Shown piece by piece: positions 7,203 to 15,174 of a DNA stretch of 20,353 nt; the stretch's first letter is position 1, and each line of letters starts with the position of its first letter. Below the pieces are notes generated by a model. The model was not told the origin of the DNA. It searched no databases and was given only the letters and a program-made list of their open reading frames with translations. The stretch is from Firmicutes bacterium UBA995 (GTDB lineage Bacteria; Bacillota; Sulfobacillia; UBA995). The translations under genes and the position numbers were made by a program. The DNA lies in contig DBBB01000103.1 in assembly GCA_002291985.1 (NCBI GenBank), positions 1 through 20,353 of the forward strand. Direction: 5' to 3'.

Positions 7203-7251
7203 GCGGCGTATCCGCCGCTGACATTATACCTCAACGCCGACACCTGTTCCA
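7203..7251 (-). promoter_or_regulatory. candidate promoter with inverted repeat at the predicted start, radical-SAM operon
   Basis: On the minus strand TATAAT (7228-7223) is a perfect -10. The -35 is weak: TGGAAC at 17 bases or GGAACA at 16. Immediately downstream, a perfect inverted repeat GCGGCG-TATC-CGCCGC (7203-7218) covers the expected transcription start near 7216. It could be an operator or a 5'-end hairpin. Transcription from here excludes the ATG at 7224 as a start codon. Confidence 0.4.
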
Positions 7252-7286
7252 GTTCCTCGAAAAGGGCACGCGGCGGGAAGGGCAAG

Positions 7287-7299
7287 GACGCCGGGCGTC
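7287..7299. repeat. palindrome upstream of the Lon-like gene
   Basis: GACGCC-G-GGCGTC is a 13-bp odd palindrome in the 178-bp divergent region between the radical-SAM gene and the Lon-like gene, 31 bp before the Lon-like ATG. It could be an operator, but GC-rich sequence produces such palindromes easily. No convincing plus-strand promoter was found near it. Confidence 0.25.
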
Positions 7300-7330
7300 G
7301 AAGGAGATCCCCCATCGGGAGGTGGCGTGC

Positions 7331-9865
7331 ATGACCGAACCCAGCCCGCTTCGACCGGAAACCCTGCGACTGACCGTGGACCCATCCGTGTTCCCTTTTC
7401 GCACCACGGAGGAACTCCCTCCGGTGGAGGGGCGCATCGGTCAAGAACGAGCTGTCGAGTCGATGGAGTTCGGGTTGCGGATCACCAGTCCCGGCTTCAA
7501 CATCTTCATGGCCGGGGCGTCCGGTACGGGAAAGACCACCTACGCCCGGCAACTGGTGACGGAAGTGGCCGCCGGACAACCATCGCCGGATGATTGGTGC
7601 TACGTGCATAATTTCGAGGAAGCCGACCGCCCCGTCATCCTTCGCCTCCCCCCGGGCAGGGCCACGGTCTTCGCCCGCGACCTCGATCAACTGGTTACCG
7701 ATCTGAAGAACTCCATCCCCCGGGCCTTTGACAGCGAGGACTACGAACGGCAGCGCAACGAGATCTTGAAGGCGGTCCACGAACGTCAGCAAGAGGCCTT
7801 CACGGGGCTGGAGCGGGCAGCCGCTGAACGCGGTTTCGCCCTGAAGAACACGAGCACCGGCTTCGCCACGGCGCCGGTAGTAGACGGTCGGATGCTCACG
7901 CCCGAAGACTACGAAAACCTCGACGACGCCTCCAAACGCTTGATAGAAGCCCGGCGGCACGAGCTTCAGGAAGTCATGGCCGACACCATCCGCCGGGTAC
8001 GGGGGGTGGAGCGGGCCGCCCGCGAGCAACTCGTCGAACTCGACAACGGGGTGGCGCTGTTCGTGGCCAAACCCCTTCTAGACGAGCTTCGCGAAGATTA
8101 TGGGGACTTCCCCTCCATACTCAGCCATCTCGACCAGATCCAGCAGGATGTGGTGCAGCACCTGAGCGACTTCCGGCAGACGGAAGAGAAGCCGGCCGCC
8201 GTCAACTTGCTGGGCGCCCGCCTGGGGGGAGGGACTCCCGATTTCTCCCGATATCGCGTGAACGTCATCGTCGCCAACGACGGAACCAAAGGCACACCGG
8301 TGGTTTTCGAGACCAATCCCACTTACTACAACCTGTTCGGCAGCATGGAGTACCGGGGCGAGTTCGGCATGATGTCCACGGACTTTACCATGGTCAAGGG
8401 CGGTTCGCTCCACCGCGCCAATGGTGGCTACCTCATCCTGCAGGTTGTCGACGTGTTCGCCGACCCCATCGCCTGGCTTGCGTTGAAGCGAGCCCTCAAG
8501 ACGGGGGAAGTCAGGATCGAGAATATCGGACAGCAATTCCGGCTGGTCCCCACCGCCACTCTCAAACCCGAGCCCATGCCGCTGCAGGTCAAAGTGGTGA
8601 TGATCGGCAGTCCCTTGCACTACTTGACGCTGCAGCACTATGACGAGGACTTCCGCAAGCTGTTCAAGATCAAGGCGGACTTCGATGTGGAGACGGCCAG
8701 TTCTCCGGAGCGGATTGCTCAGTATGCCGCCTTCGTGGGGTCGGTGTGCCGCCAGGGCAACCTCCGCCATTTCGATCGGGAGGCGGTCGCCGGGGTAATC
8801 GAGTTCAGTTGCCGTCTCGCCGAGGATCAGACCAAACTATCCACCCGGTTCAACTACATCTCCGAACTGATCTATGAGGCCAGCACGGTGGCAACCCTGG
8901 AAGGCGCCACCACCGTGAGCAGAAAGCATGTCGATACGGCCCTGCGCGAGAAGGTCGACCGCTCCAACCGGCTGGAAGAGCGGGTGCAGGAGTTCATAGC
9001 CCGGGGTGTGATCCTGGTTGACACGGAAGGTAAAGTGATCGGCCAGGTCAATGGGGTTGCCGTGCTCGATCTCGGCGATCATCGCTTCGGCAAGCCATCG
9101 CGCATCACGGCCACGGCAGGCCTGGGGAGAGCCGGGATCGTGAACATTGACCGCGAGTCCAGGCTGTCAGGCCGGATCCACAGCAAGGGTGTATTGACGC
9201 TCGGAGGGTACTTGCTGGGCAAATTTGCCCGCCGGCAGCCACTGGCCCTTTCGGCGACCCTCGGTTTCGAACAGCTTTACGACGAAGTCGAGGGCGACTC
9301 CGCCTCCGGCGCTGAGTTGTGTTGCCTTCTGTCGGCAATCGGGCGGATACCGCTCCGTCAGGATCTGGCCATGACAGGATCGGTGAACCAGCGAGGCGAG
9401 ATCCAGCCGGTCGGCGGGGTGAACGAAAAGATCGAGGGTTTCTTCCAGGTGTGCAAGACGCGCGGCTTGCGGGGCGGCCAGGGAGTGCTCATCCCCTCGC
9501 GCAATGTCGCCAATCTGATGCTCGGAGAAGAAGTCGTCGATGCCGCGCGGGCGGGCAAATTCCATGTCTACGCGGTCGACACTATCGAACAGGCAATGGA
9601 ACTCCTCAGCGGCGTACCTTTCGGGGCGGAAGGCCCTGACGGCTCCTTCGAGCCGGGGTCGGTATGCCACCGGGTGGAGGCCGGCTTCCGCGACCTGGCC
9701 GAGCGCATGGCGCAATTCAGCAGGGACCTGGCGGGTCCGTCGGAGAGCGAGTTACGGGCGACGGCGCCGGCACCGGCCAAGCCCCCCGGTGAGCCGGGAC
9801 TGCCCCCGGGACCGGAAGACGGCGACAAACCGCCGGAGAAACCTCCGGCATCCACCTGGAACTAG
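7331..9865 (+). CDS. LonB-like AAA+ ATP-dependent protease (Lon family, S16)
   Basis: An 844-aa soluble Lon-family protease predicted to unfold and degrade proteins in the cytoplasm. The N-terminal AAA+ part has Walker A GASGTGKT at residues 62-69. A large insertion, partly coiled-coil (about 110-270), separates it from the Walker B region around GGYLILQVVDVF. The C-terminal S16 protease domain contains EGDSASGAE, with catalytic Ser657, and VNEKIEG, with Lys700. The 43-residue Ser-Lys spacing equals that of E. coli Lon. No transmembrane segment is evident, unlike archaeal LonB, and no LAN substrate domain precedes the ATPase. The last ~50 residues are a Pro/Glu-rich tail. The ATG has GGGAGGT at about 7 bases; a GTG three codons upstream is less likely. 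It is the only plus-strand gene and stands alone. Not B. subtilis LonA. Confidence 0.93.
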   Translation: MTEPSPLRPETLRLTVDPSVFPFRTTEELPPVEGRIGQERAVESMEFGLRITSPGFNIFMAGASGTGKTTYARQLVTEVAAGQPSPDDWCYVHNFEEADRPVILRLPPGRATVFARDLDQLVTDLKNSIPRAFDSEDYERQRNEILKAVHERQQEAFTGLERAAAERGFALKNTSTGFATAPVVDGRMLTPEDYENLDDASKRLIEARRHELQEVMADTIRRVRGVERAAREQLVELDNGVALFVAKPLLDELREDYGDFPSILSHLDQIQQDVVQHLSDFRQTEEKPAAVNLLGARLGGGTPDFSRYRVNVIVANDGTKGTPVVFETNPTYYNLFGSMEYRGEFGMMSTDFTMVKGGSLHRANGGYLILQVVDVFADPIAWLALKRALKTGEVRIENIGQQFRLVPTATLKPEPMPLQVKVVMIGSPLHYLTLQHYDEDFRKLFKIKADFDVETASSPERIAQYAAFVGSVCRQGNLRHFDREAVAGVIEFSCRLAEDQTKLSTRFNYISELIYEASTVATLEGATTVSRKHVDTALREKVDRSNRLEERVQEFIARGVILVDTEGKVIGQVNGVAVLDLGDHRFGKPSRITATAGLGRAGIVNIDRESRLSGRIHSKGVLTLGGYLLGKFARRQPLALSATLGFEQLYDEVEGDSASGAELCCLLSAIGRIPLRQDLAMTGSVNQRGEIQPVGGVNEKIEGFFQVCKTRGLRGGQGVLIPSRNVANLMLGEEVVDAARAGKFHVYAVDTIEQAMELLSGVPFGAEGPDGSFEPGSVCHRVEAGFRDLAERMAQFSRDLAGPSESELRATAPAPAKPPGEPGLPPGPEDGDKPPEKPPASTWN

Positions 9866-9901
9866 ACCTCGCGGTCAGGCAGGCAGGTCGGGGCGGCAAC
9901 C

Positions 9902-9916
9902 GCGCGAAGGGCGCGC
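9902..9916. terminator. weak hairpin between convergent Lon-like gene and rodA
   Basis: GCGCG-AAGGG-CGCGC forms a 5-bp stem in the 56-bp convergent gap. A longer-range CGCGGT/ACCGCG pairing (9870-9875 with 9899-9904) is an alternative. No U tract follows in either direction, so this is at best a weak bidirectional terminator. Nothing better is visible in the gap. Confidence 0.25.
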
Positions 9917-9921
9917 TGCGT

Positions 9922-11076
9922 TCAGAAGAGGAGGGCGTGGCGGCGGATTCTTATGCTTTGCAGGAGGCCGATTCCCGCGAAGTTGACCAGCAAGTTGTTC
10001 CCACCGTAACTCACGAAGGGCAGGGGCAACCCGGTGATGGGCATGACCCCCAGGGCCATCCCCGCGTTCACCAGGACGTGGAAAGCCATCATGGATACGA
10101 TGCCGGCCGCCAGCAGAGTCCCGTACGTATCGCGAGCCTCGACCGCAGTGTGAATGGCCCGGCCGAAGAGCACAAGGTACAGCGAGAGCAAGACGCCCAC
10201 GCCCGCCAGACCCAGTTCCTCGCCGACGACGGCGAAGATGAAGTCGGTATGCTGCTCGGGCAGGAACTTGAGGCGGTTCTGATTGCCGGAAAACAATCCT
10301 TGCCCCCAACCTCGCCCGCCGCCGATGGCAATCAAAGACTGCCGCAAGTGGTAGCCCGTGCCCAGGGGGTCGACCTGGGGATCGAGGAAGGCGGTGAGCC
10401 GCTGGACCTGGTGCGGTCGCAAGGGCAAGGGCAAGTCGTGCGCGAGATGCAGGTACATTCCCAGAGTGATGACCAGGATGCCTACACCCGCGAAGAGAGC
10501 TAGCTTCCTCGTACAAGCGCCGGAAACGAAGAGCATGCCTAGCAAGATGGCGACGAATACCAGTGATGTCCCCAGGTCGGGCTGACGGATGATCAGCAAC
10601 ATGGGAATCGCCACATACGCTCCCGGCAAGACGAAATCAACCCACCGGCGGATGGGGGCGGTCCGCCGGCTGAGCAAGCCGCCCAGACACAGGATGATCA
10701 ACACCTTGGAGGCTTCTGACGGCTGGAAGTCGAGGATGCCGAGGCGCAACCAGCTCTGCGCTCCCTGAACGGTGCGGCCGAATACGAGTACCAGCAGCAA
10801 CAAGATGAGCATGCCGGCGTACAGGTAGTGGGCGTAGCGTTGAAAGTTGATGTAGTCGACCAGCATGAACGCGACCATGACCCCCAGACCCATCAATGCC
10901 CAGGTAGCCTGTCGCATGGTGTAGAAGAAGGGGTCGCCCGCGACGGGACGATGGGAAGTGGCGCTGGTGACCATCACGACGCCGACGACCGCGAGCAAGA
11001 CTGCCGTTGCCAGCAGCACGACGTCGACATTGCGCAGCATCCGCCATTCCCGGCGTGCCCCGCCCCGGCTGCTCAT
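9922..11076 (-). CDS. rodA: SEDS peptidoglycan glycosyltransferase RodA (FtsW/RodA/SpoVE family)
   Basis: Integral membrane SEDS-family glycosyltransferase (384 aa) that polymerises lipid II during cell elongation, normally partnered with a class B PBP. About ten hydrophobic segments are visible. Family blocks are SWLRLGILDFQPSEASK, IIRQPDLGTSLVF, EQHTDFIFAVVGEELGLAG with the essential Asp near residue 278, and TGLPLPFVSYGG. The QPDLGTS and ITGLPLPF patterns favour RodA over FtsW. The chosen ATG has AGGAGGG and AGGGGC upstream. A longer reading from 11133 would start inside the -35 box of the promoter at 11104-11132 and is rejected. It has its own promoter at the end of the preceding gene and converges on the Lon-like gene. 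RodA versus SpoVE is the remaining doubt. Confidence 0.9.
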   Translation of the reverse strand: MSSRGGARREWRMLRNVDVVLLATAVLLAVVGVVMVTSATSHRPVAGDPFFYTMRQATWALMGLGVMVAFMLVDYINFQRYAHYLYAGMLILLLLVLVFGRTVQGAQSWLRLGILDFQPSEASKVLIILCLGGLLSRRTAPIRRWVDFVLPGAYVAIPMLLIIRQPDLGTSLVFVAILLGMLFVSGACTRKLALFAGVGILVITLGMYLHLAHDLPLPLRPHQVQRLTAFLDPQVDPLGTGYHLRQSLIAIGGGRGWGQGLFSGNQNRLKFLPEQHTDFIFAVVGEELGLAGVGVLLSLYLVLFGRAIHTAVEARDTYGTLLAAGIVSMMAFHVLVNAGMALGVMPITGLPLPFVSYGGNNLLVNFAGIGLLQSIRIRRHALLF

Positions 11077-11103
11077 TTGCGCCCCTGCTTCCCTCCTGAT
11101 TGA

Positions 11104-11132
11104 ATTATAGGCCCGGTGGGCATCCGTGTCCA
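11104..11132 (-). promoter_or_regulatory. sigma-A-type promoter of rodA inside the end of the upstream gene
   Basis: On the minus strand TGGACA (11132-11127, 5 of 6), a 17-base spacer and a perfect TATAAT (11109-11104). The -10 overlaps the TAA stop of the DUF4438-like gene and the -35 lies within its last codons. Transcription would start near 11097, about 20 bases before the rodA ATG, with the Shine-Dalgarno AGGAGGG close to the 5' end. Confidence 0.75.
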
Positions 11133-12004
11133 TCGGTCGCGGGCACGTCCTGGCAAAGGTAGGCGGCGATATTTGCCCCCCGATCGATCATCGGGACCAA
11201 CCGGTCCCGCTCTCCCGTCAGCAAAGTCGTGAGGCCGGGCCCGTGGCCCGCAAGATGGGAGTCGGAATGCACCACCACGCCGATCTCCAGCCATCCCCTC
11301 CGGTAACTCCGGCCGAACTGGCCCGAGCGGTCGCGCACGGCGACCAGATCCCCCAGCCGCAAATCCAGCAGCCCGAACTCCGCGAGCAGGTCGCGATCCT
11401 GGGTGGTGATATCATAGTCCCCGCGCTCGGCGCCCGGCGATCCTACGCCCGATCCCATGAGTTCCGGCGGGACTTCGGCCGCCACCGGCACGCGCAGCAC
11501 GCCATCGACGAGGGTAAGCCCGATGCGTTCGAACAGGTCAGGGTCGAGGTTCATCACCTTGACCTCCGGGAGGCCTTCGATCGCCAGTCCCTGTCCCCAC
11601 GCCCGGATCTGGACCTTGTCGCCTATGGCCATTCGGTCGAGCGCTGATGGAGGGAAATCGACGAGCACGTGCTCGATTCCCCCGTGCTTTCCCGTCACCC
11701 GACCCCGCTCGCCCTTGGCTTCGCCGGACACGACCTGGGCCTCATTGCCGACGCACGCAAGCGTGTTGAGGGCGGCGTTGGCCAGTTCATCCTTCATGAG
11801 CTTGATGCTCACTCCCGGCTCGATGTGGTCCCCCACCCAACCCAGCGCAGGGTCGCCCACCCGCACATTGTAGGCGATCCCCCCGGTGGCCGGCAGCATC
11901 CGGGCCACGCCGTCGAAACCCACGCGGTAAGGGGCACGAAGCTGCGGACACGCTATCTCCCCCAGCACCGACACCTTGACCAGCCGCGCACGGTTGGTCT
12001 TCAT
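11105..12004 (-). CDS. DUF4438-like protein of unknown function
   Basis: A 299-aa soluble protein that I match to the DUF4438 family (Thermotoga TM1086 type) from patterns such as LVKVSVLGEIACP, LPATGGIAYNVRVGD, WVGDHIEPGVS, GDYDITTQD and the C-terminal VVVHSDSHLAGHGPGLTTLL. The function is unknown. The polar, His/Asp-containing motifs and the TGKHGGIEHV segment suggest a ligand or metal site, but I cannot name one. The ATG overlaps the asparaginase stop by 4 bp, with AGGAGA about 10 bases upstream. It is the last gene of the glmS-acpS-nnr-alr-led block and its stop codon lies in the rodA promoter. The match is from memory; DUF3866 was considered and thought less likely. Confidence 0.68.
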   Translation of the reverse strand: MKTNRARLVKVSVLGEIACPQLRAPYRVGFDGVARMLPATGGIAYNVRVGDPALGWVGDHIEPGVSIKLMKDELANAALNTLACVGNEAQVVSGEAKGERGRVTGKHGGIEHVLVDFPPSALDRMAIGDKVQIRAWGQGLAIEGLPEVKVMNLDPDLFERIGLTLVDGVLRVPVAAEVPPELMGSGVGSPGAERGDYDITTQDRDLLAEFGLLDLRLGDLVAVRDRSGQFGRSYRRGWLEIGVVVHSDSHLAGHGPGLTTLLTGERDRLVPMIDRGANIAAYLCQDVPATDGHGCPPGL

Positions 12005-13032
12005 CTGTAATCATCTCCTCGTGCCCATCGCAGGTGGGCCACAGGTTTGATCTTGCCGGCTTGCTCTCCCCGGTGATTGCGCAGGGGCGGCTCATGCATG
12101 TCGGCCAGGAGGTCGATATCCCGCCGGTCGAGCGCTCCGATCTGCTGGAGCAGGTGGATCACGGTGGGCGGGACGGCGCGCGAAGCCCCGTCTTCCACCT
12201 TCAGCGCCAAACCCCAGCCCCGGTCGGTCAGGCCGACGCAATATACTCCCTCGGCGCCGGACTTGGCAATGAGCCCCTTGCCGAGGGACATGAGCCGGGT
12301 ACAGAGTCTTCCCGTGCCCGCCACCAGTCCGGGGTGAGAACCCATGGCCCGCGCTATCTCCCCGGCCGCCGCAGCACGGCCGGCGGGCATATCCGACGGG
12401 TCCGCGAGGCGAGCGAAAGCCAGGGCCAGCGCCGAGAGGGGCAGGGCGTACGTGGGTGCTCCACACCCATCGACCCCGAGGTAAAGGTCAGCCGGTTCGC
12501 GGCCGATCATCGTGGCCAGGTTGTCGAGGTTCAACTGCTGCACGGGATGGTCCGGCGCCAGGTATTCTTCCACCGGCCAGCCGAATCGCCGGCACACGGC
12601 AAGCATTCCCGCATGCTTGCCAGAGCAGTTGTTGTGCAGGGGAGTCGGAGCATGGCCGGCCTGGACGAGGCGCAGCGCGGCCGCAGGGTCGGCGGGGGGA
12701 TGAGACCCGCAGGCCAGGAACTCGGTACCCAGGCCGATTTTGCCCAGAATGCCGCGGACAGTCTCCACGTGCCGGGGTTCGCCGCCGTGCGAAGCACAGA
12801 TGACGGCCAGTTCCGCGGGGCTGAGGCCGAACTGGCGCATGGCGCCGCTCTCGACCACCGTCATCGCCTGGAGTGGCTTGGCGGCGGAGCGAGCGAAAAC
12901 CATGCGATGAGGGTTGCCCAGGCGGAAACGGATCTCGCCCGAGACGTCCACCACCACCGCCTCGCCCCGGTGGCGCGATTCGCACGCCTCGCCCCGGAGT
13001 ACTTCCACCACCACCGGCGGTTCCCCGGTCAC
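12001..13032 (-). CDS. type II L-asparaginase family protein (Asparaginase_II, PF06089)
   Basis: A 343-aa protein of the Asparaginase_II (Rhizobium-type) family, predicted to hydrolyse L-asparagine to aspartate and ammonia. It is unrelated to E. coli AnsA/AnsB. Visible family blocks are VLRGEACESRHRGEAVVVD near the N-terminus, FARSAAKPLQAM, ICASHGGEPRHV, HNNCSGKHAGML, HPVQ, GVDGCGAPTYALPLSALA and MGSHPGLVAGTGRLCT. No signal peptide is visible. The GTG start makes a GTGA overlap with the upstream peptidase gene and has GGAGGG about 7 bases before it; the open frame continues upstream inside that gene but has no supported start. It overlaps the next gene by ATGA, so all three are translationally coupled. 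Substrate is inferred from the family. Confidence 0.88.
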   Translation of the reverse strand: MTGEPPVVVEVLRGEACESRHRGEAVVVDVSGEIRFRLGNPHRMVFARSAAKPLQAMTVVESGAMRQFGLSPAELAVICASHGGEPRHVETVRGILGKIGLGTEFLACGSHPPADPAAALRLVQAGHAPTPLHNNCSGKHAGMLAVCRRFGWPVEEYLAPDHPVQQLNLDNLATMIGREPADLYLGVDGCGAPTYALPLSALALAFARLADPSDMPAGRAAAAGEIARAMGSHPGLVAGTGRLCTRLMSLGKGLIAKSGAEGVYCVGLTDRGWGLALKVEDGASRAVPPTVIHLLQQIGALDRRDIDLLADMHEPPLRNHRGEQAGKIKPVAHLRWARGDDYR

Positions 13033-14162
13033 CCTGACGCCCTCCTCGCCGTCGCCAGGAGACTCTCTACCCGTTCGGCCGACAAGGCGGGCGCATGGTG
13101 GCCGTCTCGCCCCGTCATCGGCTCTGCCAGGAACAGCGCATTGTATACCGCTTCTTCGGTTGCCTCCCCCACCCCTCGCAGCAACTGGTCGAACGCGGGA
13201 GAGTGGTCGAGGAGCCGATGCTCGCACCTCATGCTCATGGGCGGGTCGGCTCGATGAGGCTCCCGGTTGGCGGTGGAGAACGCGATTACGAAGTCTCCGC
13301 TGCCGTGGGCCACGTGGGAACCGGTCCGCGCCAGACCCAGGACGGCCCGGCGGGCAAGCCTGCCCAATTGTCGCGAATCCAGGGGAGCGTCCGTGGCCAG
13401 CACGACTATGGCCGACCCCCCGGCGTCTGCGGCTTGCGCAGGCGCCTCGGCCCCGGGCGGTGCAAGCCGGCCGGCGGGCACACCCAATATGACCAGGTCG
13501 CCGCGGGCGCCGTAGTTGGCCAGGACCAGGGCGCCCAGGCGCACGATGACTCCCCCGGCATCGATCTCCCGCGATGCCTCGCCGATACCCGCCTTGTAGC
13601 CGAACGCCACCATCCCCGTTCCTGCGCCCACCGACCCTCCGGCCGGGGTGGCGGGACCGGCGTCGCGCAGGGCGATGGCAACGTGCTCGGCTCCCACATG
13701 GCGGCCCTGAATGTCATTGAGCCAGGCGTCGCTGCACTCCCCGATCAGCGGGTTCACGGTCCCGGTGGTCACGCCGATTTCCGGGTTGGCGGCAATCATG
13801 GCAGCCACCACGGCATCGGCCACCCGTCCCACGTTCAGCGTGTTGGTCAACAAGATGGGGGTCTCGAGGTTGCCGAGTTCCTGGACCTGACTCACCCCCA
13901 TCGCCTTTCCGAAACCGTTGATGACGTGTACGGCGGCCTTGACCTTCTCGCGGAAAGGGTCGCCCGGATGGGGCCAGACGGCGGTCACGCCCGTCCTCAC
14001 CGGACCTTCGCCCCGCCGCAAGACACCCTGTCCCCTCACGATGGTCGCATGACCGACCCGTACTCCCGGCACATCGCTCAAGCGGTTGGCGCGACCGGCG
14101 GCAAGCCTGCCGGTGGGAAATCCGAGTTCGCGCAGGGTCAAGACCCGGCCCCCTCCTCGCAT
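13029..14162 (-). CDS. DmpA/P1-type self-processing aminopeptidase (peptidase family S58)
   Basis: A 377-aa member of the DmpA/BapA family, N-terminal nucleophile enzymes that cut themselves into alpha and beta subunits and remove N-terminal amino acids, including D- and beta-residues in characterised members. Visible blocks are DVPGVRVGHATI, LLTNTLNVGRV, GSVGAGTGM with GYKAGIGEASR, then AGGS-AIVVLATDAPL, where Ser250 would be the nucleophile at the Gly-Ser cleavage site, and GSGDFVIAFST. No signal peptide is visible, so it probably acts on cytoplasmic peptides. The ATG at 14162 has a poor binding site; a TTG at 14141 preceded by GAGGAGG is a good alternative that shortens the protein by 7 residues. 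It follows the PLP enzyme by 21 bp and overlaps the asparaginase by GTGA. Confidence 0.88.
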   Translation of the reverse strand: MRGGGRVLTLRELGFPTGRLAAGRANRLSDVPGVRVGHATIVRGQGVLRRGEGPVRTGVTAVWPHPGDPFREKVKAAVHVINGFGKAMGVSQVQELGNLETPILLTNTLNVGRVADAVVAAMIAANPEIGVTTGTVNPLIGECSDAWLNDIQGRHVGAEHVAIALRDAGPATPAGGSVGAGTGMVAFGYKAGIGEASREIDAGGVIVRLGALVLANYGARGDLVILGVPAGRLAPPGAEAPAQAADAGGSAIVVLATDAPLDSRQLGRLARRAVLGLARTGSHVAHGSGDFVIAFSTANREPHRADPPMSMRCEHRLLDHSPAFDQLLRGVGEATEEAVYNALFLAEPMTGRDGHHAPALSAERVESLLATARRASG

Positions 14163-14183
14163 GTCCCGCGGGCGACGGTTCCC

Positions 14184-15161
14184 TCAGCCATCGACAAACC
14201 ACTCCCGGTACACCTGCAAGGCGGGGACGCCACCGGTATGCCAGAACACGATAGTCTCATCGCGGTCAAAACGGCCGGCGCGGGTGAGGTCGATGAGGCC
14301 GGCCATGGCCTTGCCGGTGTATACCGGGTCGAGGAGTATCCCCTCCGTGCGAGCGACAAGCCTTATCGCATCGCGGCACGCCTCGGTCATGATGGCGTAA
14401 CCGGGACCGACGTACTCGTCATGCACCAGTACCCGGTCCGCGGGAGGAGGAACCGCGCCCATGCGCGCCGCGGTCTCCGCCACAAGCTGGCTCACCCGCG
14501 GCTCGAGCTTGGCGCGGGTCCGGGACACGCTCACCCCGTGAATCAGGGGAGGGCGGGACTGCCCGATGGCGCCGGCGATCAGCCCGGCCTGGGTCCCACC
14601 GGATCCGCTGGCCACGAGCACGTGGTCGACTTGGTGCGCGGACTGGCGCAGCAGTTCACGAAGGGCGTCGACATAGCCCAGTGCCCCGAGAGCGTTGGAC
14701 CCACCCATGGGAATCACGTAGGGGCAGTGGCCGTCTGCCCGGGCGCGGTCGGCAAGTGCCGCCAACTCGCGGTCCACCGCCGTGGCGTCGTCGATGGCGA
14801 CGAAGTGCAGCTTGGCCCCGAAAATCGCATCTAACAGCAGGTTGCCTTCGGGAATCGCCGGGCGTGTGCCGTTCAAGAGGAGATAAGGTTCCAGGCCCAG
14901 CATGCGACATGCGGCAGCCGTCATGCGGCAGTGATTCGACTGGAGATCTCCCATCGTCACCACCGCGGTGGCCTTCTCGCCCAAGGCGTCCGCCAACAGG
15001 TATCCCAGCTTGCGCGCCTTGTTACCGCCGGTCGCCAGGCCGGTCTGATCGTCGCGTTTCAGCAAGATGCGCGGCCCCCCCAGCACGCGCGTCAGCCGGG
15101 ACGCCTCCTGCAGCGGTGTGGGCAAGAAACCCAGTTCAAGCCGACGGGGATGCTCGACCAA
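14184..15161 (-). CDS. D-cysteine desulfhydrase/ACC deaminase family PLP enzyme
   Basis: A 325-aa fold-type II PLP enzyme. Visible blocks are LPTPL, LLKRDDQTGLATGGNKARKL with Lys48 as the PLP Schiff-base lysine, GDLQSNHCRMTAAA, the phosphate-binding GSGGTQAGL, and GILLDPVYTGKAMAGLI near the C-terminus. Family members convert D-cysteine to pyruvate, H2S and ammonia, or open 1-aminocyclopropane-1-carboxylate; some act on L-cysteate. Sequence alone does not decide the substrate. The start is TTG with AGGAGG 9 bases upstream, and it agrees with the family's usual N-terminus. It begins 13 bp after alr and is followed by the DmpA-type peptidase, so it belongs to the same operon. D-cysteine desulfhydrase is the more likely role beside an alanine racemase. 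Confidence 0.85.
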   Translation of the reverse strand: MVEHPRRLELGFLPTPLQEASRLTRVLGGPRILLKRDDQTGLATGGNKARKLGYLLADALGEKATAVVTMGDLQSNHCRMTAAACRMLGLEPYLLLNGTRPAIPEGNLLLDAIFGAKLHFVAIDDATAVDRELAALADRARADGHCPYVIPMGGSNALGALGYVDALRELLRQSAHQVDHVLVASGSGGTQAGLIAGAIGQSRPPLIHGVSVSRTRAKLEPRVSQLVAETAARMGAVPPPADRVLVHDEYVGPGYAIMTEACRDAIRLVARTEGILLDPVYTGKAMAGLIDLTRAGRFDRDETIVFWHTGGVPALQVYREWFVDG

Positions 15162-15174
15162 TGCTCGCTCCCTC

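Noticed and set aside
7308..7322. TCCC/GGGA hairpin overlapping the Lon-like gene ribosome binding site as an RNA thermometer
   Set aside because: Only four base pairs with a 5-base loop, too weak to support a regulatory claim.
7193..8029. 278-aa minus-strand open frame opposite the start of the Lon-like gene
   Set aside because: It overlaps the Walker A region of a clear AAA+ protease and has no domain signature.
11105..12004. Assignment as DUF3866
   Set aside because: First considered from size, but the GEIACP, LPATGGIAYNVRVGD and HGPGLTTLL patterns fit DUF4438 better.
13095..14834. 579-aa plus-strand open frame opposite the DmpA-type and PLP-enzyme genes
   Set aside because: Both minus-strand proteins show full family motifs; the plus-strand frame is low-complexity and matches nothing I recognise. 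The same applies to the 407-aa frame at 12034-13257 and the 396-aa frame at 16443-17633.
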